DNA of 64,000 nt from Paucibacter sp. PLA-PC-4 (GCF_026241155.1 NZ_JAPFGP010000004.1:349696-413695), one strand, 5' to 3'; positions 1 through 9,925 are shown, numbered from the stretch's first letter. Notes: generated from the sequence alone by a model not told the origin. Program-made: numbers and translations.

Positions 1-876
1 CCGGTTGAGCAGGCCGTCCAGACTGACCCAGCGGTCCGGTGCGGGGCGCGGACTGCCTTCCAACTGAGCCAGGGTCAGCAGATCACTAACCAGTGTCAGC
101 ATGCGCTGGGTCTGCTGGCCCATCAGGAAGAGCACGCGCTTGCGCTCGGCCTCGGTCAGCGGAAGCGAACTCATCGTTTCTATGAAACCGGTCAGCACCG
201 TCAGGGGCGTGCGGATCTCGTGCGAGACATTGGCGACGAAGTCACGCCGCATGCTCTCGGCGCGCTCACGCTCGGTGACGTCCTGCGACAGTACCAGACG
301 CATGCCCTCGCCGTAGGAGCGCACCACCACAGAAAGGTTGCCGGGGCCGCGGGTATTGCCCAGCATGAGAGGCTCGGCGTACTGACCCGACTGTAAATAG
401 CCGACAAATGCCGGCGAGCGCACAAGGTTCGTGATGCGCTGCTGCAGATCGCGCTGCGGATCGAGCGCGAAGTGGTCGGCCGCCACCTTGTTGCACCACT
501 GGATATGGTCATGCCGGTCGAGCATCAGCACACCGTTGGGCGAGGCCTCGATGGCGGACAGAAACTGTGAGAGCTGCAGGCGCTCGCGATCAATGACGCG
601 CTCGCGCTCGCGCACCGCGCGCTCGATGCGATAGCCCAGCTCGCCCCAGAAGCCGGTGTCACGCGGCGCGGCGCCCTGCTGGTTGCCGCGCAGCCAGTGG
701 ATCAGGCGGTGGCCGCGCAGCGAGTCGACCAGCACCAGCACCAGCACCGCACTGCCCGCCCCCAAGACCTCTCCCAGAAAGGGTGCTTGCGACCAGCGAC
801 CCACCCACACACCGACCAAGGCTCCCAGAGCCACGGCCATGGTGGCCAAAGCAATACGCGGTAGCAGCCAGTTCAC
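1..876 (-). CDS. phoR: Phosphate regulon sensor histidine kinase PhoR (3' part cut by window edge)
   Basis: Membrane sensor kinase that phosphorylates PhoB when phosphate is scarce. The visible 292 codons begin at a GTG (complement of 874-876) preceded by CTGGAG. They encode two hydrophobic N-terminal stretches (about residues 5-25 and 35-52), a PAS-like region (about 100-205) and the dimerisation/phosphoacceptor motif VSHEIRTPL with His219. The ATP-binding domain lies beyond position 1, so the gene is incomplete only because of the window. It starts 19 nt after the phoB stop, consistent with phoB-phoR co-transcription. The family assignment is firm; the GTG start is inferred from spacing and the membrane segment it includes. 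Confidence 0.93.
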   Translation of the reverse strand, partial: MNWLLPRIALATMAVALGALVGVWVGRWSQAPFLGEVLGAGSAVLVLVLVDSLRGHRLIHWLRGNQQGAAPRDTGFWGELGYRIERAVRERERVIDRERLQLSQFLSAIEASPNGVLMLDRHDHIQWCNKVAADHFALDPQRDLQQRITNLVRSPAFVGYLQSGQYAEPLMLGNTRGPGNLSVVVRSYGEGMRLVLSQDVTERERAESMRRDFVANVSHEIRTPLTVLTGFIETMSSLPLTEAERKRVLFLMGQQTQRMLTLVSDLLTLAQLEGSPRPAPDRWVSLDGLLNR

Positions 877-895
877 TGAAACTCCAGTTTCTGGC

Positions 896-1597
896 TCAGG
901 CCGACAGCGCGCTGGCCTGTTGCGTCAGCCGGTAGCCCGCACCGCGAACCGTCTCGATCATGCGAGCGCAGTGCACGCGCTCCAGGGCCTCACGCAGGCG
1001 CTTGACATGCACATCCACCGTGCGCTCCTCGATGAAGACATGGTCGCCCCAGACTCGGTCCAGCAGCTGCGAGCGGCTGTGCACTCGCTCGGGATGGGTC
1101 ATGAAGAAGTGCAGCAGGCGGAATTCGGTCGGGCCAAGCTTGACCTCAACTCCCTCGCGGCTGACGCGGCGCGTGCCCGGATCCAGACTCAGGCCACTGA
1201 TTTCGACCACCGAATCGAGCGCCTCGGGTGCCTTGCGGCGCAGTACCGCACGGATGCGCGCCAGCAGCTCATTGGTCGAAAAGGGCTTGGTCAAATAGTC
1301 ATCGGCACCGGCATCCAGCCCCGACACCTTATCGGTCTCTTCGGCCCGTGCGGTCAGCATGATGATGGGCAACTCCTTGGTGCGCACCGCACCGCGCCAC
1401 AGTCGCGCCAGCGCCAGGCCCGATTGGCCTGGCAGCATCCAATCCAGCACCACCAGATCGGGCAAGACCCTATCGACCTCCAGCTGCGCCTGATCGGCAC
1501 TGCCGGCAATCGTGACATCGAATCCGGCGTGACGCAGATTGATTGAGATCAACTCGGCAATCGCCGATTCGTCTTCCACCACCAGGATACGGCTCAT
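896..1597 (-). CDS. phoB: Phosphate regulon response regulator PhoB
   Basis: OmpR-class transcription factor (233 aa) that binds Pho boxes when phosphorylated by PhoR. The receiver domain (about 1-120) contains the phosphoacceptor Asp52 in LDWMLPG, the acidic pair near the N-terminus (EDE) and the conserved Lys104 in LTKPF. The C-terminal winged helix (about 130-228) has the family ending with RGAGYRL. Length is normal for PhoB. It lies between phoU and phoR on the minus strand, as in many Burkholderiales. Its targets in this window are the Pho boxes at 6226-6254 and probably 6305-6333. Confidence 0.97.
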   Translation of the reverse strand: MSRILVVEDESAIAELISINLRHAGFDVTIAGSADQAQLEVDRVLPDLVVLDWMLPGQSGLALARLWRGAVRTKELPIIMLTARAEETDKVSGLDAGADDYLTKPFSTNELLARIRAVLRRKAPEALDSVVEISGLSLDPGTRRVSREGVEVKLGPTEFRLLHFFMTHPERVHSRSQLLDRVWGDHVFIEERTVDVHVKRLREALERVHCARMIETVRGAGYRLTQQASALSA

Positions 1598-1621
1598 ATG
1601 GTTTTCCTTCTGCTCCAGGTC

Positions 1622-2329
1622 TCAGCGCACCATGGTCTCAACCGCCTCGGGCGTGTTGTGACGCACATCGGTGCCCTTGACCACATAGATGATGACCTCG
1701 GCCAGGTTCTTGGCATGGTCGCCCACCCGTTCGATCGCCTTGGCAACGAAGACCATATCGATCGACGTGGAGATGGTGCGAGGGTCTTCCATCATGTACG
1801 TGATCAGCTTGCGCAGCAGGCCGTCGAACTCCTTGTCGATCTGGTCGTCCTGCTTCAGCACCTCGAGGGCACGCTCGACATCCAGACGCGCGAACGCATC
1901 CAGCGCCTTGCGCAGCAGCGCCACAGCCAGATCGGCCTCGAAGGCCAGATCCGACATCGGCAGGCGCAGCCGGCTCGACACGCCGGAGTTGATCAGGCGC
2001 TGCACCGTGCGGGCGATGCGCGCGGCCTCGTCGCCGACGCGCTCAAGATTGGCGATGGTCTTGGAGATCGCGATCAGCAGGCGCAGATCACGGGCCGTGG
2101 GCTGACGGCGCGCGATGATGCTGGACAGATCGCGGTCGATCTCCACTTCCATCGCATTGACGCGCTCCTCAGTCTGCAGCACGACGCTGGCGATCTCACC
2201 GCTGAAGGAGGTCAGCGCGTTGACCGCCTGAGCCACCTGGGCCTCGACCAGACCGCCCATTTCCAGCACGCGGGTCGAGATGCCGCTCAGCTCGGCATCG
2301 AATTGGGTTGAGAGATGCTTGTCGCTCAT
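1622..2329 (-). CDS. phoU: Phosphate signalling protein PhoU
   Basis: Cytoplasmic all-helical protein (235 aa) that couples the Pst transporter to PhoR and keeps the Pho regulon off in high phosphate. The sequence has the two tandem three-helix PhoU repeats (about residues 15-110 and 120-215), with family signatures such as the VGDEAARIAR segment in the first repeat and ERVGDHAKNLAE in the second. It sits 16 nt downstream of pstB and 24 nt before phoB, so transporter and two-component genes probably form one unit. Nothing is missing or odd. Confidence 0.96.
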   Translation of the reverse strand: MSDKHLSTQFDAELSGISTRVLEMGGLVEAQVAQAVNALTSFSGEIASVVLQTEERVNAMEVEIDRDLSSIIARRQPTARDLRLLIAISKTIANLERVGDEAARIARTVQRLINSGVSSRLRLPMSDLAFEADLAVALLRKALDAFARLDVERALEVLKQDDQIDKEFDGLLRKLITYMMEDPRTISTSIDMVFVAKAIERVGDHAKNLAEVIIYVVKGTDVRHNTPEAVETMVR

Positions 2330-2345
2330 GGTGTGTCTCCCTGGC

Positions 2346-3131
2346 TCAGCCGAAGCGGCCGGTAATGTAGTCTTCTGTGTCCTTGCGCTTGGGCTTCATG
2401 AACAGCTCGGCGGTCGGGCCGAACTCGATCAGGTCGCCCAGGTACATATAGGCTGTGTAGTCCGAGCAACGCGCGGCCTGCTGCATGTTGTGAGTCACGA
2501 TGGCCACCGTGTAGTCGCTCTTAAGCTCGTGAATCAGCTCCTCGATTTTTCCGGTGGAGATAGGGTCCAGCGCCGAACACGGCTCGTCGAGCAGCAGAAC
2601 TTCCGGCTTAATCGCGATGCCGCGCGCAATGCACAGGCGCTGCTGCTGGCCGCCGGACAGACCCGAACCGCTCTGGTTGAGCTTGTCCTTGACTTCGTTC
2701 CACAGGGCCGCCTTCTTCAGCGCCCATTCAACCCGCTCGTCCATTTCGACCCGCGGCAACGTCTCGAAGAGGCGCACACCGAAGGCGATGTTGTCGTAGA
2801 TCGACATCGGGAACGGCGTCGGCTTCTGAAAGACCATGCCGATCTTGGCGCGCACCAGCGAAACATCGTCACGGCTGGTCAGAATGTCATTGCCGTCGAG
2901 CAAGATCTGGCCCTCGGCGCGCTGCTCGGGATAGAGCTCGAACATTCGGTTCAGTGTGCGCAGCAAGGTGGACTTGCCGCAGCCAGAAGGGCCGATGAAG
3001 GCGGTGACCTTCTTCTCAGGAATGTCCAGATTGATATTCTTCAGGGCATGGAAGTTGCCGTAGTAGAAGTTCAGGTTCTTGACCGAGAGCTTGGCCCGCT
3101 CGGTGATGGGCATATCGACTTTTGCGTCCAT
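2346..3131 (-). CDS. pstB: Phosphate ABC transporter ATP-binding protein PstB
   Basis: ATPase subunit (261 aa) of the high-affinity phosphate importer. Visible motifs are Walker [10 protein letters not shown] (about 48-56), the Q-loop in FQKPTPFP, signature LSGGQQQRL, Walker B VLLLDEP and the switch histidine in VTHNM. Together these make an active NBD of the PstB class. It follows pstA by 15 nt and precedes phoU. Length and motif set are standard, and no alternative assignment fits the context. Confidence 0.97.
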   Translation of the reverse strand: MDAKVDMPITERAKLSVKNLNFYYGNFHALKNINLDIPEKKVTAFIGPSGCGKSTLLRTLNRMFELYPEQRAEGQILLDGNDILTSRDDVSLVRAKIGMVFQKPTPFPMSIYDNIAFGVRLFETLPRVEMDERVEWALKKAALWNEVKDKLNQSGSGLSGGQQQRLCIARGIAIKPEVLLLDEPCSALDPISTGKIEELIHELKSDYTVAIVTHNMQQAARCSDYTAYMYLGDLIEFGPTAELFMKPKRKDTEDYITGRFG

Positions 3132-3146
3132 GGTGGGTAAGCCCTC

Positions 3147-4022
3147 TTAATGCTTGTTCTTGAAGAGCACGCGCGCCAGGATATTTAGCAGCAGCACGCC
3201 AATGGTGATGATGAACACGCCCGCCCAGGCCAGCTTCTGCCAGTTCTCATAGGGGCTCATCGCGAATTTGAAGATCGTGACCGGCAGGCTGGCCATCGGC
3301 GCACCCAGGTCCGAAGTCCAGAACTGATTGGACAGCGCGGTGAACAGCAGCGGCGCGGTCTCACCGGAGATGCGGGCCAGGGCCAGCAGGATGCCGGTCA
3401 GCACGCCGGCGCGGGCCGACTTCAGGGTCACCGACATGATGACCTTCCACTTCGGCGTGCCCAAGGCGTAGGCCGCCTCACGCAAGGCATTTGGGATCAG
3501 GCTCAGCATGTTCTCGGTGGTGCGGATCACGACCGGGATCACGATCAGCGCCAGCGCCAGGATGCCAGCAAAGCCCGAGAAGCTCTTCATCTTGGCGACA
3601 ACGACCGCGTATATGAACAGACCGACGACGATGGACGGTGCCGACAGCAGAATGTCGTTGATGAAACGCACGGTGCTGCCCAACCAGGTCTTCTGACCGT
3701 ACTCGGCCAGGTAGACACCGGCCAGCACACCGACCGGCGTGCCCAGCGCGGTGGCCAGTCCCACCATCACGACCGAGCCGAAGATGGCATTGGCCAGGCC
3801 GCCGGTCTCTGCCTGTGGTGGCGGGGTCATCTCAGTGAAGGTGGCCAGCGCCAGGCCGCCAAAACCTAGACGCACGGTCTCGAACAGGATCCACATCAGC
3901 CAGAACAGGCCGAAGGCCATCGCGGCCAGCGAGAGGACCAGGGCAATCACATTGACCCGCTTGCGCTTGGTGTGCATAGCAAGGCGCTTGGCATCCAAGG
4001 CGGAGATGGTGGTGGCGCTCAT
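3147..4022 (-). CDS. pstA: Phosphate ABC transporter permease PstA
   Basis: Inner-membrane permease (291 aa) pairing with PstC to form the phosphate channel. It shows six hydrophobic segments spread over the protein and the EAA-type cytoplasmic loop ([15 protein letters not shown], about 183-197) that contacts PstB. The ATG overlaps the pstC stop by 4 nt (ATGA), indicating translational coupling. Standard length and no anomalies. Confidence 0.96.
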   Translation of the reverse strand: MSATTISALDAKRLAMHTKRKRVNVIALVLSLAAMAFGLFWLMWILFETVRLGFGGLALATFTEMTPPPQAETGGLANAIFGSVVMVGLATALGTPVGVLAGVYLAEYGQKTWLGSTVRFINDILLSAPSIVVGLFIYAVVVAKMKSFSGFAGILALALIVIPVVIRTTENMLSLIPNALREAAYALGTPKWKVIMSVTLKSARAGVLTGILLALARISGETAPLLFTALSNQFWTSDLGAPMASLPVTIFKFAMSPYENWQKLAWAGVFIITIGVLLLNILARVLFKNKH

Positions 4023-5044
4023 GAACGTGTCCCCTCGCTCTTCTTCAGTTGCGACAACAGCACCTTGGAGCAGGCCAGCACCACGAAGGTGATGAAGAAC
4101 AGCACCAGGCCCAGATAGATCAGCGAAGCCTGATGCAGGCCCTCGCCGGCCTCGGCGAACTCGTTGGCCAGCGCCGAGGTGATGCTATTGGCCGCCTCAA
4201 ACACCGACAACGAGTCCAGCTGATTCATATTGCCAATCACAAAGGTGATGGCCATGGTCTCGCCCAGCGCACGGCCCAGGCCCAGCATGATGCCGCCGAC
4301 CACACCGGTCTTGGTGTAGGGCAGCACGATCTTCCAGACCACCTCCCAGGTGGTGGCGCCCAGACCGTAAGCGCTTTCCTTCAGCATCGGCGGTGTGACC
4401 TCGAACACATCGCGCATCACCGAGGCGATGAAGGGGATGATCATGATGGCCAGGATGATGCCGGCCGACAGAATGCCGATGCCCACCGGCGGGCCCGACA
4501 CCAGCGCACCCAGGAAGGGCACACCGGTCAGCAGAGCCTGTAGCGGCTGCTGCACATAGGTGGCCAGGATGGGGCCGAACACCAAGAGGCCCCACATGCC
4601 GTAGACGATGGATGGCACAGCGGCCAAGAGCTCGACCGCGACGCCCAGTGGCCGACGCAGCCAGTTGGGCGAGAGCTCGGTCAGGAACAGCGCAATGCCG
4701 AAACTCACCGGCACCGCGATCAGCAGCGCGATGAACGAGGTCATCAGCGTGCCGTAAATCATCACCAGGCCGCCGAATTTCTCCTGAACTGGATCCCATT
4801 CGCTGGTCCAGAGAAAACTCAGGCCGAATTCCTGGATGGCCGGGGCCGCGCCGATCAGCAGCGACACGATGATGCCCACCAGCAAGGCCAGCGTCAGCCA
4901 GGCGGCGCTGTGCGCCAGTAGCGAAAACACGGTGTCGGCCCAGGGCGCGACGCGGCGACGCGGCGGCGGGCTGCCTTGCGGCTGGGCCCGCTCTACCGGA
5001 CGGTCGCCGGACTCGAAGTTATTGGCTGGGAGTATTGCGGCCAC
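4019..5044 (-). CDS. pstC: Phosphate ABC transporter permease PstC
   Basis: Second permease (341 aa) of the Pst importer. It has a Pro/Arg-rich cytoplasmic N-terminus of about 38 residues, then six hydrophobic segments and the EAA loop [15 protein letters not shown] (about 222-236). It lies 97 nt downstream of pstS, a usual gap that lets the binding protein be made in excess, and overlaps pstA by 4 nt. Confidence 0.96.
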   Translation of the reverse strand: MAAILPANNFESGDRPVERAQPQGSPPPRRRVAPWADTVFSLLAHSAAWLTLALLVGIIVSLLIGAAPAIQEFGLSFLWTSEWDPVQEKFGGLVMIYGTLMTSFIALLIAVPVSFGIALFLTELSPNWLRRPLGVAVELLAAVPSIVYGMWGLLVFGPILATYVQQPLQALLTGVPFLGALVSGPPVGIGILSAGIILAIMIIPFIASVMRDVFEVTPPMLKESAYGLGATTWEVVWKIVLPYTKTGVVGGIMLGLGRALGETMAITFVIGNMNQLDSLSVFEAANSITSALANEFAEAGEGLHQASLIYLGLVLFFITFVVLACSKVLLSQLKKSEGTRS

Positions 5045-5141
5045 GGGGCCTCCTGGGAGTCAGGCGTTAAAAGTCAGCGGCACATTCGACAACAGCCCGA
5101 CAGCGTTGACTGCCGGGCCGCCGGGACTGCTCAGTTCAGAA

Positions 5142-6182
5142 TCACTTGTAGGCGATGGCCTTGCCCGAAGCATCCTTCAGGTTGTCGGCCCACTGCTTGC
5201 GGATCAGATCCTTGACGCTGGCCGGCAGCGGCACATAGTCCAGGTCTTCGGCCATCTTGTCGCCGCTGCCAAAGGCCCAGTCGAAGAACTTCAGCGAAGC
5301 GGTGGCGCTGGCGGGCTTGTCCTGGTTCTTGTGCATCAGGATGAAGGTCGCGCCAGTGATCGGCCAGCTGTCCTTGCCAGGCTGCTCGGTCAGCACTTGG
5401 TAGAAGCTCTTGGTCCATTCCGCGCCGGCAGCAGCAGCCTTGAAGGCGCTGTCATCCGGATTGACATAGGCGCCGGACAGATTCTTCAGCTGCACATGCG
5501 ACATTTTATTCTGCTTGGCGTAGGCGTACTCGACATAGCCGATCGAGTTGGGCAGACGGGTCACGAAGGCCGACACGCCCTCATTGCCCTTGCCGCCCGC
5601 ACCGGTTGGCCAGTTCACGGCCGTGCCCTCACCCACCTTGCTCTTCCACTCCGGATTCACCTTAGACAGGTAGTTGGTGAACAGGAAGCTGGTGCCCGAG
5701 CCATCGGCGCGACGCACCACGGCGATGGCAGCGTCCGGCAGTGCAACACCGGGATTCAGCGCGGCGATGGCGGCGTCGTTCCACTTGGTAATCTTGCCCA
5801 GGTAGATGTCACCCAGCAGTTGGCCGGTCATCTTGATCTGCCCCGGGGTGATGCCCTTGATATTGACCACCGGGACCACACCGCCGATGACGGTGGGGAA
5901 TTGGATCATGCCGTCCTTGGCCAGCTCATCGTCCTTCAGCGGCGCGTCGGAGGCACCGAAGTCCACCGTCTTGGCCTTGATCTGGCGAATGCCGGCGCCC
6001 GAGCCAACAGACTGGTAATTGATCCGAGCACCGACCGCCTTGTTATAGGCATCAGCCCACTTGGCATAAACCGGTGCAGGGAAGGATGCACCAGCGCCAG
6101 TCACGTCCTGGGCCATGGCCAGCGGAGCCAGCGTTGCAGCGGCCGCAAAAACAAGACCCTTGCTCAAATGTACGAAGTTCAT
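5142..6182 (-). CDS. pstS: Periplasmic phosphate-binding protein PstS
   Basis: Substrate-binding protein (346 aa) that delivers phosphate to PstCA. It starts with a cleavable Sec signal (hydrophobic stretch after MNFVHLSKG, cleavage expected after AMA). The phosphate-binding signatures [12 protein letters not shown], the SGAGIRQI region and RADGSGTSF are all present. It is the first gene of the pst-pho cluster and stands directly behind the three-repeat Pho box, so induction by PhoB is expected. Confidence 0.97.
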   Translation of the reverse strand: MNFVHLSKGLVFAAAATLAPLAMAQDVTGAGASFPAPVYAKWADAYNKAVGARINYQSVGSGAGIRQIKAKTVDFGASDAPLKDDELAKDGMIQFPTVIGGVVPVVNIKGITPGQIKMTGQLLGDIYLGKITKWNDAAIAALNPGVALPDAAIAVVRRADGSGTSFLFTNYLSKVNPEWKSKVGEGTAVNWPTGAGGKGNEGVSAFVTRLPNSIGYVEYAYAKQNKMSHVQLKNLSGAYVNPDDSAFKAAAAGAEWTKSFYQVLTEQPGKDSWPITGATFILMHKNQDKPASATASLKFFDWAFGSGDKMAEDLDYVPLPASVKDLIRKQWADNLKDASGKAIAYK

Positions 6183-6225
6183 GAGTTACCTATCGCAGTG
6201 CTTGGTTGACGATGGGCGCAATCCT

Positions 6226-6254
6226 ATGACTTGAATGTGACGAGTCAGTGACAG
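6226..6254 (-). promoter_or_regulatory. Pho box of the pstSCAB-phoU-phoB-phoR cluster
   Basis: Read on the minus strand, three heptamers CTGTCAC, TCGTCAC and AAGTCAT start exactly 11 bp apart (complements at 6248-6254, 6237-6243 and 6226-6232). This matches the known PhoB binding pattern of CTGTCAT-like direct repeats with 4-bp spacers. The site ends 44 nt before the pstS start codon, the right place to act as the activator-dependent -35 region. Confidence 0.88.
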
Positions 6255-6304
6255 CGTTAGGCACTCGTGAAGTCTCTCCAGACCCGCGAAAGCAGTCAAC
6301 GCCA

Positions 6305-6333
6305 TTGTCACAATCAATTCACCCGTTTGTCAC
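6305..6333 (+). promoter_or_regulatory. Second, divergent Pho box facing the fasciclin lipoprotein gene
   Basis: On the plus strand, TTGTCAC (6305-6311), AATTCAC (6316-6322) and TTGTCAC (6327-6333) repeat with an exact 11-bp period, the same geometry as the pst Pho box. A candidate -10 TAAAGT lies at 6344-6349, 10 nt after the last repeat. This suggests PhoB control of the downstream lipoprotein; regulation is inferred from the pattern. Confidence 0.7.
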
Positions 6334-6390
6334 ATGTGCTCCCTAAAGTCCGTGCCGCTGGGCCTGATGCCCTGGACCGGAGACCCTGAC

Positions 6391-6873
6391 ATGAACAAAT
6401 CCACTCAATTCCTGGCCTTGGCCGCCCTGGCGCTGGGCCTGAGCGCCTGCGCCACCGCACCAGCGCCGGCGCCCCTGGCCGATACGCTGGGCCGCGATCC
6501 GCAGCTGAGCACTTTCAACCGTCTGGTCGACCAGGCCGGCCTGCGCGACAGCCTGCGCGCCAGCGGACCACTGACCGTGTTCGCGCCCAGCGACGAGGCC
6601 TTCAAGGCCGTTCCGGCCAAGACCCTGGAGGCGCTGGCCAAGGACAACGCCCAGCTCAAGGCTGTGCTGAGTTATCACATCCTGAGCAGCCAGCTTAGCG
6701 CCGCCGACATCAAACCCGGCAACGCCAAGACCCTTCAAGGCGCTAATGTGGCCCTGGCCAAGGCCGGCAACTTCGTCACCGTCGAAGATGCGATGGTGCA
6801 GCGCTCCGACATCAAGGCCACCAATGGCGTGGCGCATGTGATTGATCGCGTGCTGATGCCGCCGAAGAAGTAA
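6391..6873 (+). CDS. Fasciclin (FAS1)-domain lipoprotein
   Basis: Predicted lipoprotein of 160 aa. The N-terminus MNKSTQFLALAALALGLSAC is a lipoprotein signal with lipobox LSAC. The rest is one FAS1 domain (about residues 35-158) with its H1 motif (TVFAPSDEAF) and the H2-region ending (NGVAHVIDRVLMPP). FAS1 domains act in adhesion or binding at the cell surface; the ligand here is unknown. The start was set at 6391, not 6334, because it gives a clean signal peptide and a GGAG lies upstream. A Pho box precedes it and a terminator follows. Confidence 0.9.
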   Translation: MNKSTQFLALAALALGLSACATAPAPAPLADTLGRDPQLSTFNRLVDQAGLRDSLRASGPLTVFAPSDEAFKAVPAKTLEALAKDNAQLKAVLSYHILSSQLSAADIKPGNAKTLQGANVALAKAGNFVTVEDAMVQRSDIKATNGVAHVIDRVLMPPKK

Positions 6874-6893
6874 GCAACGCCAATGCCAGAAGG

Positions 6894-6926
6894 AATCCCC
6901 CGCAGGCTGCGCTGCTGGGGATTTTT
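6894..6926 (+). terminator. Rho-independent terminator after the FAS1 gene
   Basis: AATCCCC (6894-6900) pairs with GGGGATT (6917-6923), with additional pairing inside (GCAG/CTGC), followed by a short T tract. It begins 20 nt after the lipoprotein stop codon. Confidence 0.8.
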
Positions 6927-7008
6927 AGCATGTGGGACGACCGCGCCCCCATTGCCTGACGAAAGACTTAGCTGGGCCTAAACTTGCGCGATTCGTTCTA
7001 GCTGGAAG

Positions 7009-7572
7009 CTAGAACAGCGGCGCCTGCTCACCGATCTGCTGACCGGTGGCGCGTGCTTCGATGGCGAGCAGGCGCAGCTTGGTCGCGACGCCGCCATGGG
7101 CTGAAAACCCCGTGCCGACGCCCCCCGCCCCCATCACCCGGTGGCAGGGCACGATAGGCGCAAACGGGTTGCTGCCTTCGGCGCGACCGACAGCGCGGGC
7201 GGCGCCGGGCTGACCCAGGCGCGACGCGATTTCGCCGTAGCTCAAGGTCTGGCCAACTGGGATGCGCCGGGTCAGCGCAAGGACCTGGCGATTGAACTCG
7301 GGCACGCCACGTTCATCCAGCACGATATCGAGCAAATCGCGCGGCTCGCCGGCCAGCAGAGCTTGCACGCCGGCGCGCGCCTGCTGCACCTGCGCCGGCA
7401 ACTGTTCAAGCGCCAGCACCTCGCGCGCAGCCGGAAAGCGCACTCGCATGCGGTCGCGCGTCGCGGCAGCGCTTTCCTCGGGCAGCTGTGAGCCGACGAT
7501 GCCTTGTCCTCCCCAGGCCAATGCACAGGTCCCCAAGGCCGTTTCGTAGCAGTGGAAGAACAGTGCGTCCAT
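7009..7572 (-). CDS. ogt: Methylated-DNA--[protein]-cysteine S-methyltransferase
   Basis: Suicide DNA repair protein (187 aa) that removes O6-alkyl groups from guanine. The active-site motif PCHRV carries Cys143. The preceding helix-turn-helix has the arginine finger region (AARAVGRAEGSNP), and the GG-containing C-terminal part is present. The start at MDALFFHC was chosen because the longer open frame upstream has unrelated low-complexity sequence overlapping dusA. The N-terminal domain is short, as in Ogt-type enzymes. Confidence 0.9.
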   Translation of the reverse strand: MDALFFHCYETALGTCALAWGGQGIVGSQLPEESAAATRDRMRVRFPAAREVLALEQLPAQVQQARAGVQALLAGEPRDLLDIVLDERGVPEFNRQVLALTRRIPVGQTLSYGEIASRLGQPGAARAVGRAEGSNPFAPIVPCHRVMGAGGVGTGFSAHGGVATKLRLLAIEARATGQQIGEQAPLF

Positions 7573-7583
7573 CAGACCGACCG

Positions 7584-8615
7584 TCAGACCATCTGGATGG
7601 CCCGCTCGGCCTTGTCCTGCGCCACATGGGCGGCAACACCCAGACGCTCCCGGGTGGCCAGAGCCGCGACCTCGTCCACCGGCAGGCGCTTGAGTTGCGC
7701 ATCGCTCCAGACCTGGCGCCAGCGCCGGGCCCCGGCCTGGCCATTCCACAGGCCAAGCGCATGGCGCATCGCCTGGGTCCAGGGCCGGCCGGCCTCGACC
7801 TGCGCACGCAGATAGTCAAGCCAGTCAGCCTCGACCTGCTCGCGGCTGGCGGCCAGGTCGGCCGTGCCGAAGAAGCGCGAATCCCATTGCGCCATCTGCC
7901 AAGGCTCGTGATAGGCCTGGCGGCCGACCATCACGCCGTCAACATGCTGCAGCTGCTCGGCGATCTCAGCATCGCTCTTGAGGCCGCCGTTGATGACGAG
8001 GGTCAGCGCCGGAAAGTCGCGCTTGAGGCGGTGGACCAGCTCATAGCGCAGCGGCGGGATCTCGCGGTTGTCCTTGGGCGAGAGCCCCTGCAACCAGGCA
8101 TTACGCGCGTGCACGATGAAGACCTCGCAGCCGGCCTGCGCAATCGTGCCGACGAAGTCGCGCACGAACTCATAGCTCTCGACCTTGTCGATGCCGATGC
8201 GGTGCTTGATCGTTACCGGGATGCTGACGGCATCCTTCATCGCCTTCATGCCCTCGGCCACCAGGGCCGGCTCGGCCATCAGGCAAGCGCCGAAGGCCCC
8301 GCGCTGCACCCTCTCGCTGGGGCAGCCACAGTTCAGATTGACCTCGTCATAGCCCCACTGCTCGGCCAGCTTCGCGCAAGCCGCCAGATCCGCCGGCTCC
8401 GAGCCACCCAGCTGCAGCGCGACTGGGTGCTCCTGCGCGTTGAAATCCAGATGGCGAGGCTGATCGCCATGCAGCAGAGCGCCGGTGGTCACCATCTCGG
8501 TGTAGAGACGGGTGCGCCGGGTCAGCAGGCGGTGGAAGCTGCGACAGTGCTTATCTGTCCAGTCGAGCATGGGGGCGACCGACAGGCGCCAGGGATTGAT
8601 TTGCGAGGTCTGCAC
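7584..8615 (-). CDS. dusA: tRNA-dihydrouridine(20/20a) synthase DusA
   Basis: FMN-dependent enzyme (343 aa) that reduces U20/U20a in the tRNA D-loop. Conserved parts are the start of the TIM barrel (SVAPMLDWTDKHCR), the catalytic Cys in NLNCGCPSERVQ and the HARNAWLQG segment typical of DusA. The GTG at 8615 gives normal length and lies 8 nt after the MFS gene stop. The open frame continues much further upstream but that part overlaps the MFS gene and is not DusA. An ATG at 8570 would cut into the barrel. Confidence 0.92.
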   Translation of the reverse strand: MQTSQINPWRLSVAPMLDWTDKHCRSFHRLLTRRTRLYTEMVTTGALLHGDQPRHLDFNAQEHPVALQLGGSEPADLAACAKLAEQWGYDEVNLNCGCPSERVQRGAFGACLMAEPALVAEGMKAMKDAVSIPVTIKHRIGIDKVESYEFVRDFVGTIAQAGCEVFIVHARNAWLQGLSPKDNREIPPLRYELVHRLKRDFPALTLVINGGLKSDAEIAEQLQHVDGVMVGRQAYHEPWQMAQWDSRFFGTADLAASREQVEADWLDYLRAQVEAGRPWTQAMRHALGLWNGQAGARRWRQVWSDAQLKRLPVDEVAALATRERLGVAAHVAQDKAERAIQMV

Positions 8616-8623
8616 CCGCCGGA

Positions 8624-9925
8624 TTATCGCAAACCCGGCGTTGGCGGCGGGCCGAAGAGCTCCGGATGACGGTGGGCATACCAGTCCTTGACTTGATCGT
8701 GATCGAGGGTCAAGAGCGTTTTGAAATCGGGTACGAACAGATAGCCGAGTGCGCTGGCCGCCGACAGCAAGCCGAACAGGAAGTAGACCGTGGACACCTC
8801 CAGTCTCAGCAGGGCCAGACCGGCCAGCGCAGGCCCGGCCGCCGCCGCGATGTTCATCGTCATCATGCCCACCGAGCTCAGGCGAGCCCGAAAATGCTCT
8901 GGGATGGCCAGCAAGCGATGGGTTTGGCCGACCAGCACGCCGCAGGAATTGGCCAGGCCGACCAAAAACAGGGCCAGCACCAGCACCTCGCCCTGGCCGG
9001 TCCAGCCCGCCAGAGCCAGGCCCAGGCCTTGGGCGGCGGTGGCGCCGACCCGGGTCGCGTAGCGGCCGATAAGTCGAGCCACCCAGGCCGAGCCGCCCAA
9101 CGCGCCGACCAGCATGCCCAGCGACAGCCCGGTCTCGGCCGCGCCAAGCCAAGCGCCCGAGAGCCCCAGGACCTTGATCTTCAAGGGCACCAACATTGTG
9201 AATGCCGGGAACATGAACAGCATGCCGACAAAGTTCACCAGGGTCCAGCCCCGCTCCAGCGGCATGGTCCAGCTGGCCCGCAGACCCAGACGGAGGTCGT
9301 CGCGCCAGGCGCTCATGCCACGCCCCTGGCGCGCCGGCGGCGCCCGATGCGGCAACCGGCGCGCCAGCAGCACCGCGCTGAACAGCAGGCCGGCCTGCAG
9401 CCACAGCGCCGCGCCGGTCGACCAGGCCAGCAGGCTGCCGCCCAAGGCCGGCCCCAGTACCCGGCCCAACGACTGCGCGCTGCGCTGCAGGCTCAGGGCA
9501 TCGGGCAGCTGCGGGCTCTCGACCAGGTCGGCAGCCACCGTCATCACCGCCGGCAACAACAGACCCGAGGCCAGCGCGCCCAGCAGCGCAGCCAGCAGGA
9601 CCCAGCCGAGGTGGTAGTGATCGAGGCTGACCAGGGTGGCCAGCAGCAAGGCTACGAGCCCATAGAGCACGAGGCCCAGCATGATCAACCGACGTTTGGC
9701 CAGGCGGTCACCCAGCGGCGACAGCACCGGCATCACGATCACCGCTAGGGCGGCCGCGCTGAAGCCGTAAATGGCCAGATCACGGGCCCCGCCGTGGCCG
9801 GCAATCCACCAGGGCGCGGCGACCGCACCGACCATCAGTGCCAGCCAGCTCAGCAGCTCGCTGCACAGCAAGGCCCGAAACGGACGGCCCAGGGCGTCCA
9901 CACGCCTGCGCATCACGGCAATCAC
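8624..9925 (-). CDS. MFS transporter
   Basis: Major facilitator protein (433 aa) with about 12 hydrophobic segments and the basic loop between helices 2 and 3 (SPLGDRLAKRRLIM), resembling the MFS motif A. It looks like an EntS/MFS_3-type drug or metabolite exporter; the substrate cannot be read from sequence. It stands just upstream of dusA on the same strand. Confidence 0.85.
   Translation of the reverse strand: MIAVMRRRVDALGRPFRALLCSELLSWLALMVGAVAAPWWIAGHGGARDLAIYGFSAAALAVIVMPVLSPLGDRLAKRRLIMLGLVLYGLVALLLATLVSLDHYHLGWVLLAALLGALASGLLLPAVMTVAADLVESPQLPDALSLQRSAQSLGRVLGPALGGSLLAWSTGAALWLQAGLLFSAVLLARRLPHRAPPARQGRGMSAWRDDLRLGLRASWTMPLERGWTLVNFVGMLFMFPAFTMLVPLKIKVLGLSGAWLGAAETGLSLGMLVGALGGSAWVARLIGRYATRVGATAAQGLGLALAGWTGQGEVLVLALFLVGLANSCGVLVGQTHRLLAIPEHFRARLSSVGMMTMNIAAAAGPALAGLALLRLEVSTVYFLFGLLSAASALGYLFVPDFKTLLTLDHDQVKDWYAHRHPELFGPPPTPGLR

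Noticed and set aside
7584..9404. A 606-aa frame as a single fusion protein
   Set aside because: Only the last 343 codons match DusA; the rest is the reverse-frame overlap of the MFS transporter gene.
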